Below, piece by piece: positions 32,780 to 42,400 of a stretch of 64,000 bases of DNA. The DNA is from M3007 sp046160625. GTDB lineage: Bacteria; Bacteroidota; Bacteroidia; Chitinophagales; Saprospiraceae. The notes beneath the pieces were generated by a model. That model was not told where the DNA came from. It ran no database searches and saw only the letters and a program-made list of their open reading frames with translations. The stretch lies in contig JBJXGZ010000120.1 of the NCBI GenBank assembly GCA_046160625.1, positions 1-64,000 of the forward strand, written 5' to 3'. The number at the start of each line of letters is the position of its first letter. Within the stretch, counting starts at the first letter, position 1. Both the position numbers and the translations under genes were made by a program.

Positions 32780-33748
32780 TTACATAAAGAAGCGTGGGTT
32801 CGACAATTTTCGCTTGCCGTTTTTTAATTGCTTCAAATCGTATTGCAAAAGCACTTCGAAGGATCCTGCGTTATAATCCTTCAGATTGCTGAGCGTAAAA
32901 TCGTAGGCGGCGCCGATACCAAACTGTGGAGCTGCTTGCCAAAACGCCAATAAGTCCACTGAATCGCCTGAACCGTCTCCGCCCAAACGGTATGAAATCC
33001 CTGCCGTAAATTTCCGGCGGAGCTCCAGGTTCAAATTGAGGTCTGCGTTGAAGGGCGCGTTTTTCACGTATTTCAACAATATGGCTGGCATAAGATTGAT
33101 GTCCTCACTTAGTGGCAAAACTGCGCCAGCCATACCATAAAAGTGCTGTGATTCTTTTGCCAAAGTCAATGGATCCCCTGTCGGTGTAGTTGCATCACCA
33201 TAACCGATGGTATTGGAATACAAGTGCGGCACAGATACGCCAAAATAGTACCGTTCCATAATGGTGCCATAAACGCCTGCGCCTACGTTTCCGTAAAAGT
33301 CGTTGGTGCGCTGATTTTCTATAGAGGGATCGCCAAATTCAGCAGGGTTGGCTTCATTGAAAGCAATCCCCAAGGAGCGCAACGAGCCTGACAGACCAAT
33401 GCGCAGGGATACTTCATCCTGGGCTACCATGTCGTAAGAATAGGCAAGTGTGGCGCGAAAATCGCGTTGCAAACCGATTTTCAAATGGTTGATGGTTGCA
33501 CCTACCCCTACACGCTTTGAAAGGAATGGCCCGTTGAAACTCGCTTGCATGGACTGCGGCGCGCCATCAAAACCGACCCATTGGCTGCGGTACATAGCCT
33601 GGATGCTTGGCACACCCCTTGCACCCGCATAAGCAGGGTTTACGTACAACTTGTTGTACATGAATTGCGTGAAATGAGCTTCTTGTTGCGCATTGAGCGA
33701 CACACAAGCTGCTACCAACACGGCGATTGAGAATATTAGTTTTTTCAT
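32780..33748 (-). CDS. PorP/SprF family type IX secretion membrane protein
   Basis: A 322-residue outer-membrane barrel. The family hallmark AHFTQFMYNKLYVNPAYAGARG follows the signal peptide, with later strands such as YRSQWVGFDGAPQSMQASF and GISYRLGGDGSGDSVDLLAFWQ. SprF-like proteins are needed for secretion and attachment of specific T9SS type B substrates, usually encoded directly upstream, as here (1802-residue adhesin). A hairpin lies between adhesin and this gene, which could set their relative expression. Confidence 0.95.
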   Translation of the reverse strand: MKKLIFSIAVLVAACVSLNAQQEAHFTQFMYNKLYVNPAYAGARGVPSIQAMYRSQWVGFDGAPQSMQASFNGPFLSKRVGVGATINHLKIGLQRDFRATLAYSYDMVAQDEVSLRIGLSGSLRSLGIAFNEANPAEFGDPSIENQRTNDFYGNVGAGVYGTIMERYYFGVSVPHLYSNTIGYGDATTPTGDPLTLAKESQHFYGMAGAVLPLSEDINLMPAILLKYVKNAPFNADLNLNLELRRKFTAGISYRLGGDGSGDSVDLLAFWQAAPQFGIGAAYDFTLSNLKDYNAGSFEVLLQYDLKQLKNGKRKLSNPRFFM

Positions 33749-33787
33749 AATAATGTATGGTTTGGAGGTAAAGAGGGTGGTTGACTC

Positions 33788-33848
33788 AATAAGTTATTGG
33801 GATACTAAGCCCAATTGAGTGTTAAGATTAATCTCCCAATAACTTATT
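33788..33848. repeat. Hairpin between the adhesin and PorP/SprF genes
   Basis: Arms AATAAGTTATTGGGA (33788-33802) and TCCCAATAACTTATT (33834-33848) are perfect 15-base complements with a 31-base loop. The stem is AT-rich without a T run, so it is a processing or attenuation site rather than a classic terminator. Confidence 0.8.
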
Positions 33849-33877
33849 AAATCAAAAAACGCTCCGACTCTTGTTAA

Positions 33878-36800
33878 CTATCTGAAAATTTGCACAAAAC
33901 CCTTCATAGGCGCAACGTTTGGCCCTGGTTTGAAGATATAATAGTACACTCCATCAGGAAGGTCTTTACCATCTTCTCCATCCAGGGTTCCACGCCAGGC
34001 TTCGTCAGGATCGTTGCTGTAAGGGGATGCTTCGTACACTTTGTCGCCCCATTGACTGTACACCACCAGCGAGTTCTCTCTGAAAAGTCCGGTATCAATA
34101 CATTGAATCGTGAACCAATCATTGATATCGTCGCCATTGGGTGTGATGATGTTTGGGATAAAGACACATTTGGTATCGTTTATCGTGATCGTTACCACTG
34201 CTTGATCCTCCAGTTCACAAGTTCTTGTACAAACTACATAAAAGAATGAAACCATGCCAGGTTCATCGCCCGCTGTATAGGAGAATGTTCCATCACTATT
34301 CATTATAAGGCCTTCCAATTGACTGTTTTCACAGACCTCAAAATCAAATGCCGGGGAAAGGTTATCATTTGTCAAAACACTTGTGAATATTATCGTCTCC
34401 CCGGGATTAATGTAATAGTTTAAATCATTTTCCGCTTCGGGAGGAAGGGTCAAAAACACCTCAGTCGTATCAGGCGCAGTATTGCAACCATTTACGTTGG
34501 CTGTTAGGATGTACTGCCCGTCGTTTTGTACGCTCAAATTATTGATCGTCACAATATTGGTCATCGAAGTAACTGGCCCAACCCAGGTGTATATTGCACC
34601 TGGAATATTCGATGCAGTGATGACCACACTATCGCCCGTACAAGCAGGGTTCGGGTTCGCCGTAAGATCAAGGGCAGGCAGCCCTGTCACTTCTATATTG
34701 ACAGCACATTGAGATAGGTTGCCTGAGGAGTCTACTGCCCTGAAAACCAGGTTGTTGAAACCAAGCGGGAATAAGGATCCGGAGGGGAAACCCTGCAATT
34801 GTGTTACAGTTGGGGTTACGCAATTGTCGGTAGCGTTGGGAAGATCAAACGTAAGTTCCACTGCATCGCAGCCAGCCGTTGTGTCTGCGCTCAATAGGAA
34901 ATCGCTTGGGTCTGAAACAATGCCCCCACCTATGTTCACCACAATTGGGCTGACGGGGCAATCAAACACAGGTTCCACATCTTCGGAGACAATCACCAAA
35001 AATGTTGCGGTCGCTGAGTTAAGTGAGTCTGAAGCCATGTACGTTACCGTCGTTGTACCGAATGGAAATACACCATGTGTATGCGTTGAATCAATGGTTA
35101 TAGGCGGACAGAAGCCTACAGGAGTCAGTGGAGGCCAGCTTACCAGCGAACCGCACACCCCCACAAAAATTGTATCCGGCACATTCTCAATGTGCGGCAC
35201 TACTCCCATAATCGTTATCGTAATGAAGCATTCGACAAAATTCCCACTCTTATCCGTAACCCGATACGGGAATGTGGTAGTTCCAACTGGGAAAAAGGTG
35301 GTAGTATCATAGGATCCGCTATACCGCAGTTCATCATCTGGTGTGCAGATGTCTTTGCCAATAGGCAGATCGAAATCTACCAGATTTCCACAAGGATTGC
35401 CATTGGGCACCAAAATGGGCATAGTGGGGCAGTCAATAAAGAAAGGCGGCACCACGTCTTTTACCGATACATTGAAGGAACAGCTAACTGAATTACCGGA
35501 AGCATCGGTGGCGGTGTACACTACCGTCGTATCGCCAGTAGGAAAGATTCCTGGGCTAAGGTTTGAAGTCAAAGTCACTGGCCCACAATTGTCTGTCATC
35601 GTTGGAGGCGTCCAGCCCAAAGTCACAGTACATGAGTCCACAGGCAGCACTCTCACGATTGGAGGTGGACAGGGCATCAGAATGGTGGGTTTGGTGCTAT
35701 CTGCCACTGTGACCGTGAAGGTGCAAGTAGTTGCATTCCCCAAGTCATCGGTGGCTGTATAAGTTACCGTGTGGGGTGAACCCAGCACAGGGAAAAAAGA
35801 GCCGGACATTTGAGAGGGGACGAGGCTCACATTTTGGTCGCAACTGTCTATCACCATCGGTGCCTGCCAAACAGGGTTCGCACCACAGTTGCCTGAGGCT
35901 GAAACCACATTAACATTCGGAGGACATCCATTGGAGAATATTGGGCCCTGAGTGTCTAACACAGTTATTGTCCAGGAACAGAACGCGGTATTGTTGTAAT
36001 TATCTGTTGCTGCACATGTAATCGTGGTAATTCCTGAAAACAAGGTCCCGGAAGTATCACTGCAAACAATTTCAACATCCGTATCGCAATGGTCCGTTGC
36101 CACGGGCATTACAAAATTCACAATTTCCGAGCAGCCGTTAAGGGGCGTTATCACCGTATCCGTTGGGCAAGTGAGGGTTGGCGTAGTGAGGTCGAACACA
36201 ATTACTTCAAAGGAACAGGTGGCTGAATTTCCATAAATGTCTGTCGCTGTGTAATTGACCAATGTGGTACCAGGGACAAAAAGCACACAAGGATCATAGT
36301 CATTTACTACCACTAAACCAGCTAACCCGCATGCATCCTGAAAAACAGGTGGTGTCCAACAAACACTCGCCTGGCAAAGGGCAACGGCAGCTCCAAAGAT
36401 TGGAAAGGTTGGACATCCAGAAACCAGAGGCGGGTTGGTATGCACCACCGTAACCGTAAAGGCACATGTTGCCGTGTTACCCGCATCGTCCGCAACGGTG
36501 TATGTAAGGATAGTTGGTGGCCCTGAGGAGAAAATCGTAGTATCCGGAAAGATCGTGGTGTTGGCTATGGCACCGCATGCGTCCATGGCCGTTGGTGCAA
36601 CTGGAATATAACTTGCAACACAGGCTAATGCCGGGGCGGTCAAAACAGTATCTACTGGACAGGTCACAACAGGCGGTTCCATGTCCAATGTGAAAACGAA
36701 AGCACCATTAATAGTCTGTACAGGAACTGGTTGAAGACTACCGCTCAGCGCATCAAAAGGCCCGACAAAGAAAATATTTGTAGTCGCCAGTGCATTCGCA

Positions 36801-39286
36801 TTCAATACGTCGAAGGTGAGGGTCAATATGGCCGAATCATTCGGGACGTCAGGCCAGGCAGGGTGTCCGCCAAAAAACGTCAATGTCCCATTGGGCACAT
36901 TGATAAAGAGCGGCGAAGGCCCGGCTGTTAAGTATTGCAAGGAAACAGGTAACAGGAGATTCAACACCAATGGGTCCCAGTTTAAGCCAAACTGCAGCCC
37001 GATAATATCATTGAAATTTTCCACCGTAAGGTTTACCGTAATTTGTGTCGGCAGACCTGAACAACCCAGGTCTACGGTATCCAATTGCAATACAACTGGC
37101 GTGTCAGCATTTACCACTACCTGGAAAGAACAGGTGGCTGTGTTGCCATTTGCATCGGTAGCCGTGTACACTACTGTCGTAGTTCCTGCATTGTAGTTTC
37201 CGTCGGCATTGCCTGTACCGCTATTCGTGGTTGCGCCAGATTGGGTGTACGAAAGGCCGGGGGTGCCGCCACAATTGTCGGTCAAAGCAACCGGTTGAAG
37301 GCCGTTTACGGTGGCAAAAAGTTGCCCAGTAGGCGCATCAACGGGTGCGGGTGTCGGGCAGCTTATAACAGGCGGTACGTTGTCAGACACGGTAACTTGC
37401 CCGTCAAGGGTTAACATCGGGGTTTCTGCAAAAGTCCCTCCATCAAACGCAACCCTAATCGTAGGATCGTCGCCAAAAATGATGCCTGACGAAGTGTTGT
37501 TCAGCAGGTCGAAATTTAGCGTGAAAAGTACGTCTGCATTGTTCACTGTCGCACCATTCAGATCGGAACTCGTCCATGCAAAAGTGATGAAACCAACCCC
37601 AACACTGTCAATATTAAAATTGCCCGCTCCTATCCCAATGGGAAGGTTGAAATTGGAAATCGAAGTGTATTGGAACAGGGCAGGATCCCAATTGAGGGTA
37701 AACTGCACACCCGCAATGGTTTCAAAATTGAAAGCAGTGATATCAACACCAAAGCTGTCGCCGCATGCGGCATTCGCGCTGTTGGCGACGATGGTCAGCT
37801 CCGTCGTGTTGTTGGCAAATTCCACCGTCACATTGAAAGAACAAGTAGCGGTATTGCCACCCGCATCCGTAGCCTGGTACGTCACCGTGCTGGCGCCAAT
37901 GTTGAAAAGCCCTCCGCTAGCGTCTGGGTCATTCGGGAAGTTACCCGTTGTTGCGCCTGCCACTGACCAGCCCACCAAAGGAGCAGCACAGTTGTCGTTT
38001 ACGCTAACTGGGGCAATACCCTGAACAGGGGTTGTTCCAAGAGCTTGTACCATAACATCTGCCGGGCACGTAATTGTTGGCGTTATGGTATCGGTCACCG
38101 ACACCGTAGCACCAAAGGTGATGAGCGGTATTTCTTCGGGGGGGAAAATCGTTCCGGTGAAAGCCAATGCTTGTGTCGGGTTGTTGCCAAAAGCAACCGT
38201 CCCGGAACCAAGCACGCTGTAAGTAAGCGTAAACAACACATCGCCAGGCGGCACAGAAGAACCATTCAATGAAGCGCTCGTCCATGCAAAAGAAAGCAAT
38301 CCAACGCCGGTTGAATCTGTATTGAAATTGCCGAGAGCAATATTGAGCGCAGCATTTGTATTCGTGATCGAAACGAATCCGAGGACAGAGGGCAGCCATT
38401 CCATGGAAAACTGTAGTCCTGCAATACTATCATAATTGAAAGCCAGCACATCAACCGTGACCATGTCGCCGCAGGAGACAAGGTTGTTTGAATTGGCAAT
38501 CAAAGTCAAGTCAGTGTTTGATATCGAAAATTCCACCAAAACATCGAAAGAGCAGGTGGCACTGTTGCCGCCTGCATCGGTTGCAGTGTAGGTCACCGTG
38601 CTTAAACCAATGTTAAACAATGCCCCACTTGCATCCGGATCGTTGGGGAAATTTGACACGGTTGTACCAGCCGATGTCCATCCAGCATCTGGTGTGCCGC
38701 AGTTGTCGGCCAGGGTGGGCGGGATGTTTGGAACGGCCGTTGGGCCAGCGCCACTTATTACCACGTTTGAGGGGCAAGTAATTGTTGGTCCGACATCGTC
38801 TATTGGTTTTACCAAGCCATTGTAGGCTTCGAATTGCAGTTCGTTGAACATGTTGTTAAAAACCGCAATGGCCGTAGGATCACTGATAAAAGAAATGGGT
38901 GCTGGAGCGCCTCCTATTCTTGTGAAGGCCACTTTGAACAACACTGTATTAGGTGGGAGGCTCAGCCCCGCCAGATTAGTCCAGGCGAAAGTAAGTTTGG
39001 TTGTTGAGCCAATGGCCGGCAAAGAATCGAAGCCTGCCCCGCCCAAAAACTGGGGATGCAGATCCGTAATATAAGCATAGTCGAGCCGAAACGTATCCCA
39101 TTCTAAAGTGAATTGCAAGCCCGATACATTGGTGAAGTTGTCCAAATAGATCGGCACGAGAAATGTGTCGGTTGAAATGCAAGGCACTTCGATGGAATCG
39201 GCTTTTAGGATGACCGCTTGGGCCGAGGATTTGGCAGCAAAAACCCCGGCTGTTAGCAGGAATAGGATTAAGAAAATATTTCTCAT
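33878..39286 (-). CDS. Giant HYR/cohesin-like adhesin with T9SS type B sorting domain
   Basis: An 1802-residue surface protein. After a signal peptide (MRNIFLILFLLTAGVFA) four cohesin-like beta-sandwich modules lie at about residues 24-159, 259-395, 492-632 and 729-865, each starting like VPIYLDNFTNVSGLQFTLEWD. The first three are separated by single HYR domains (TITCPSNV...TYTATDAGGNSATCSF). Eight more HYR-type domains follow, then an Ig/PKD-like domain and a cadherin-like one (about 1615-1705). The C-terminal 95 residues are a gliding-motility-type (type B) sorting domain (FIPNIITPNGDDINDWF). It leads the PorP/SprF-OmpA unit and is probably their substrate. The start at 39286 begins the signal peptide. 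Confidence 0.92.
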   Translation of the reverse strand: MRNIFLILFLLTAGVFAAKSSAQAVILKADSIEVPCISTDTFLVPIYLDNFTNVSGLQFTLEWDTFRLDYAYITDLHPQFLGGAGFDSLPAIGSTTKLTFAWTNLAGLSLPPNTVLFKVAFTRIGGAPAPISFISDPTAIAVFNNMFNELQFEAYNGLVKPIDDVGPTITCPSNVVISGAGPTAVPNIPPTLADNCGTPDAGWTSAGTTVSNFPNDPDASGALFNIGLSTVTYTATDAGGNSATCSFDVLVEFSISNTDLTLIANSNNLVSCGDMVTVDVLAFNYDSIAGLQFSMEWLPSVLGFVSITNTNAALNIALGNFNTDSTGVGLLSFAWTSASLNGSSVPPGDVLFTLTYSVLGSGTVAFGNNPTQALAFTGTIFPPEEIPLITFGATVSVTDTITPTITCPADVMVQALGTTPVQGIAPVSVNDNCAAPLVGWSVAGATTGNFPNDPDASGGLFNIGASTVTYQATDAGGNTATCSFNVTVEFANNTTELTIVANSANAACGDSFGVDITAFNFETIAGVQFTLNWDPALFQYTSISNFNLPIGIGAGNFNIDSVGVGFITFAWTSSDLNGATVNNADVLFTLNFDLLNNTSSGIIFGDDPTIRVAFDGGTFAETPMLTLDGQVTVSDNVPPVISCPTPAPVDAPTGQLFATVNGLQPVALTDNCGGTPGLSYTQSGATTNSGTGNADGNYNAGTTTVVYTATDANGNTATCSFQVVVNADTPVVLQLDTVDLGCSGLPTQITVNLTVENFNDIIGLQFGLNWDPLVLNLLLPVSLQYLTAGPSPLFINVPNGTLTFFGGHPAWPDVPNDSAILTLTFDVLNANALATTNIFFVGPFDALSGSLQPVPVQTINGAFVFTLDMEPPVVTCPVDTVLTAPALACVASYIPVAPTAMDACGAIANTTIFPDTTIFSSGPPTILTYTVADDAGNTATCAFTVTVVHTNPPLVSGCPTFPIFGAAVALCQASVCWTPPVFQDACGLAGLVVVNDYDPCVLFVPGTTLVNYTATDIYGNSATCSFEVIVFDLTTPTLTCPTDTVITPLNGCSEIVNFVMPVATDHCDTDVEIVCSDTSGTLFSGITTITCAATDNYNNTAFCSWTITVLDTQGPIFSNGCPPNVNVVSASGNCGANPVWQAPMVIDSCDQNVSLVPSQMSGSFFPVLGSPHTVTYTATDDLGNATTCTFTVTVADSTKPTILMPCPPPIVRVLPVDSCTVTLGWTPPTMTDNCGPVTLTSNLSPGIFPTGDTTVVYTATDASGNSVSCSFNVSVKDVVPPFFIDCPTMPILVPNGNPCGNLVDFDLPIGKDICTPDDELRYSGSYDTTTFFPVGTTTFPYRVTDKSGNFVECFITITIMGVVPHIENVPDTIFVGVCGSLVSWPPLTPVGFCPPITIDSTHTHGVFPFGTTTVTYMASDSLNSATATFLVIVSEDVEPVFDCPVSPIVVNIGGGIVSDPSDFLLSADTTAGCDAVELTFDLPNATDNCVTPTVTQLQGFPSGSLFPLGFNNLVFRAVDSSGNLSQCAVNIEVTGLPALDLTANPNPACTGDSVVITASNIPGAIYTWVGPVTSMTNIVTINNLSVQNDGQYILTANVNGCNTAPDTTEVFLTLPPEAENDLNYYINPGETIIFTSVLTNDNLSPAFDFEVCENSQLEGLIMNSDGTFSYTAGDEPGMVSFFYVVCTRTCELEDQAVVTITINDTKCVFIPNIITPNGDDINDWFTIQCIDTGLFRENSLVVYSQWGDKVYEASPYSNDPDEAWRGTLDGEDGKDLPDGVYYYIFKPGPNVAPMKGFVQIFR

Positions 39287-39340
39287 GGTGTTCAATGTCA
39301 AACTATTTAAGATGGAGGGTAGCCTCATTGAATTTAATAT

Positions 39341-39470
39341 GGTGGAGTGTCTCATAAGTTGCGCTTTTTTTACCGCCGAGGCGCCGAGGCGCGGAGTTGT
39401 TGACAATCAATTTGTTAAAACCCCGCGTCTCTGCGACTCTGCGGTAAAGCTCCTATGAGACACCCTCACC
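39341..39470. repeat. Imperfect inverted repeat, GAGGCGCGGAG family
   Basis: Arms about 39341-39396 and 39421-39470 share GTGTCTCATA at the outside and reiterated GAGGCGCCGAG / GACTCTGCG words inside. The core words are those of the element at 7289-7355. It separates the two giant surface genes. Confidence 0.8.
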
Positions 39471-39482
39471 TAGACATCATAT

Positions 39483-42400
39483 TCAATCAATTAAAATCAT
39501 CTTCTTGCGATCGCTGTGCTTTGGTGTTTCCAACTCATAGTAGAATACTCCGTTTGAACCGATATCGCCTTTCTGGAACCTGATTGCATTGATGCCTTCG
39601 GCAAAATCGCCAATCACAGTTTTCACCAAGCGGCCTTCGGCGCTAAACACCCGCAAGGTAGCACGACCCGACTCAGGCAAGCGGAACGAAATGCTTGTTT
39701 CTGAGCTGAAGGGATTGGGCTGGTTTTGGTAAAGTGCAAATATCTTACTTTCTACCTCACCAGTCGCCACCGAAGTCACGAATTCTAAATCAACAGAGAG
39801 CGAATTGCCTGTCTGGTCAATCGCTAGCGCTTCGGCAATCGCAGAACTGCTGTGCAATACGCTGGACAAGGATGACACATCTTCCAAAGCCTTGAAGGTC
39901 AAGGAGAACAAGGTCTCATCATCGTTGAATGATGTTGGCTTATCTCCAACCCAAAGTGTGCTGAGCAAACCATCTAAAAGGAAATTCGTACCGAAGTTCC
40001 CCTCCGTCAGGCCCGGCAAAACACCAGCTTGGATGTCTTGCAATTCTAATACTTCAGGATCAAACCCAATGGTCATCTGATAAGCCTGGGTATTGGTAAA
40101 GTCTAGTGCTTTGAACGGAATAGTCACTGTTTCGCCTGCCTGAACTGAGCGCTCGTTTACACGGAATTTCAGCGCCTCTGCATTGTCAGCGCCGCCACCG
40201 CCATTTGTAAGCATTGGCATTACGGAGCCGTTTACGTCCCCAATAAGCACGCCCACAAAGTCGTCGTCCAAGAAATTGACCAGGATATTGTTGTGCGCGA
40301 TGGAAAGTGGTGGCACTGGGTTGTTCAGCGGGTTGAGCATCGGTGGTTGCGGGTTGCCCATAGGCAATGGCATAAAGGCGTGCGTTTCCGCTACGAACTT
40401 CCAATCAGGGCCAACCTGGATACCCAGGTTGTCGGTAAAGTGCGGGAGGTTGCCAAGTACATATTTCTGCACAAGCGCATAGTCCAACAAATTGACCCTT
40501 AGGTCGCCATTTACATCGGCAGCCACCCACTGGTAGCCATCGCTGAAGGCTACTTGCAAGGCAGCGTGTGCCTGAATTCCAAGCATGTCGCCCACGTTGA
40601 TTTGCTGGTTTTTAGTAGTCGAAACTTTGTTGGCTGTAACCAGGGTGTTCGAGCCGCTCGCTACCATGAAGCTGTAATCGGCATTTGGCAATGCAGTTAC
40701 AACAAGACCGGGGACTGTGCCTCCCAGCGTTACATCCACACCCGGAACAGGTTTTACAGGTGCTTTCCAGGTAAACACATCGCCTGCAACTTGAAGGTTA
40801 GCGGTGATAACGCAGCTGATTGTTGCTGTTCCGGCATTAAAGACTACCATTGGCGCTTGAACCGTACCATCATGCAAGAATATCAGCGCAGGCAGTGCCG
40901 AGGCAACAATGGTGCTGGTAGTCCCCACAATTGCATTGCTCAGTTGAATATTCACATTAAACAATACGGTGCCATTCGGTAAGTTCGTAGGAGTCTGAAG
41001 CGGATGTGCCCAGAACACGGTGTTAACGCCCGCAATTAAGCCATTCAAGGCAAGGTTTACGTTGGAGATACCTGTAATTGTGCCCACCACCCCATTGCCA
41101 AGAGCCAGGCCAAAATTAAATCCAGTTACGTTAATAAAGTTGTCAACTGTGACAGGGATCGAAATGGATTGGCCCTGACAGGCGTTGCCTGCACCAACCG
41201 TAAGGGTGATTTTTGGGCCTGCGGCCACGACAACTGTACCAATAGAAATACAGCCACTATTTATGTCTGTTACTGACACAGTATAGGTGCCCGCAGCAAG
41301 ACCAACTACTACAGCAGTAGTGTCGCCACTACTCCACAGATAGGAGAACACTCCTGTACCGCCCGTAGCGACTGCAGTTGCAGTACCGTTTTCGGCGCCG
41401 AAGTAAGATTCGGCCGTTCCGCTAGCTGTAAGATTAAAGCCTGAATTTACGCCAAGTGTGACTTCTACCTCCACAACACACGCATTGGTATTGCCGTAAA
41501 TGTCCTCTGCGGTCAAGGTGACTGTTTGGCTACCAAGGTCTCCGCAGTCAAACATGTTTTGTGAAAGGTAGATGGTATCAATAGCACAGTTGTCGGTACT
41601 GCCGAGGTCAACATCATTCGCATTGATGGTAGCTTCGCCGTTTGTTCCAAGTGCGATGACAATGTTATTGTTGCACACCATTGTTGGTATGCTATTGTCA
41701 ACCACTTCGATGAAAAGAGAATCAATCCCCAAGTTGCCACAAAGGTCAATTGCTGCGAAGTACACCCAGTAGGTGCCTATTGGATAATCACCAGAAATGC
41801 TAAATGATCCATCTCCAAAAGGAGCATCATTCGTCACCAGGAGAGAACTATCCGGTGTGCAATCCTCCAGGAACTGCGCCACGTTCAACACAAGTGGTAC
41901 GGTACATGTCAAGTTCGGAGGGAACTGAGATGTATTGAGAAATAATGTATCGGGCATCCCGGCGAAAGCTGGCTCTGTGATATCCTCTACATTAATAAGT
42001 CGGGAGTGAATTTCAGTATTACCACAATCATCCACCGCTGTGCGCGTACGAACAATTGTATAATTGTACTGACCACAAGGACCTTGCGCGATGTTGATGG
42101 TGTCCTGGTCAAACTGAACTGTAACCAGAGAAGAACAGTTGTCTGTTGCCGTAATCGTAGCAGGTGCAGGAAGCGGAGTAGAACAGCTGATGGTTTCGTC
42201 CGGAGGATATGCACTCAAAACAGGCTTTATCGTATCAACAAGGCTTATGAGCTGATTGCAGGTAGTGATATTATTTGCCAAATCCACTGCTTCCCAGGTA
42301 CGGGTGAGCACTTCACACACTGAACCAGTTCCACTTACCACAACATCCGTGAAATCAATAGACACGTTGTTCGGGCAATTGTCTGCCGCCGTAGCGAAAC

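Noticed and set aside
37311..38024. 237-codon plus-strand open frame
   Set aside because: Antisense shadow of the HYR/cohesin-like adhesin, caused by its codon bias. Many similar frames in 34-63 kb were rejected for the same reason.
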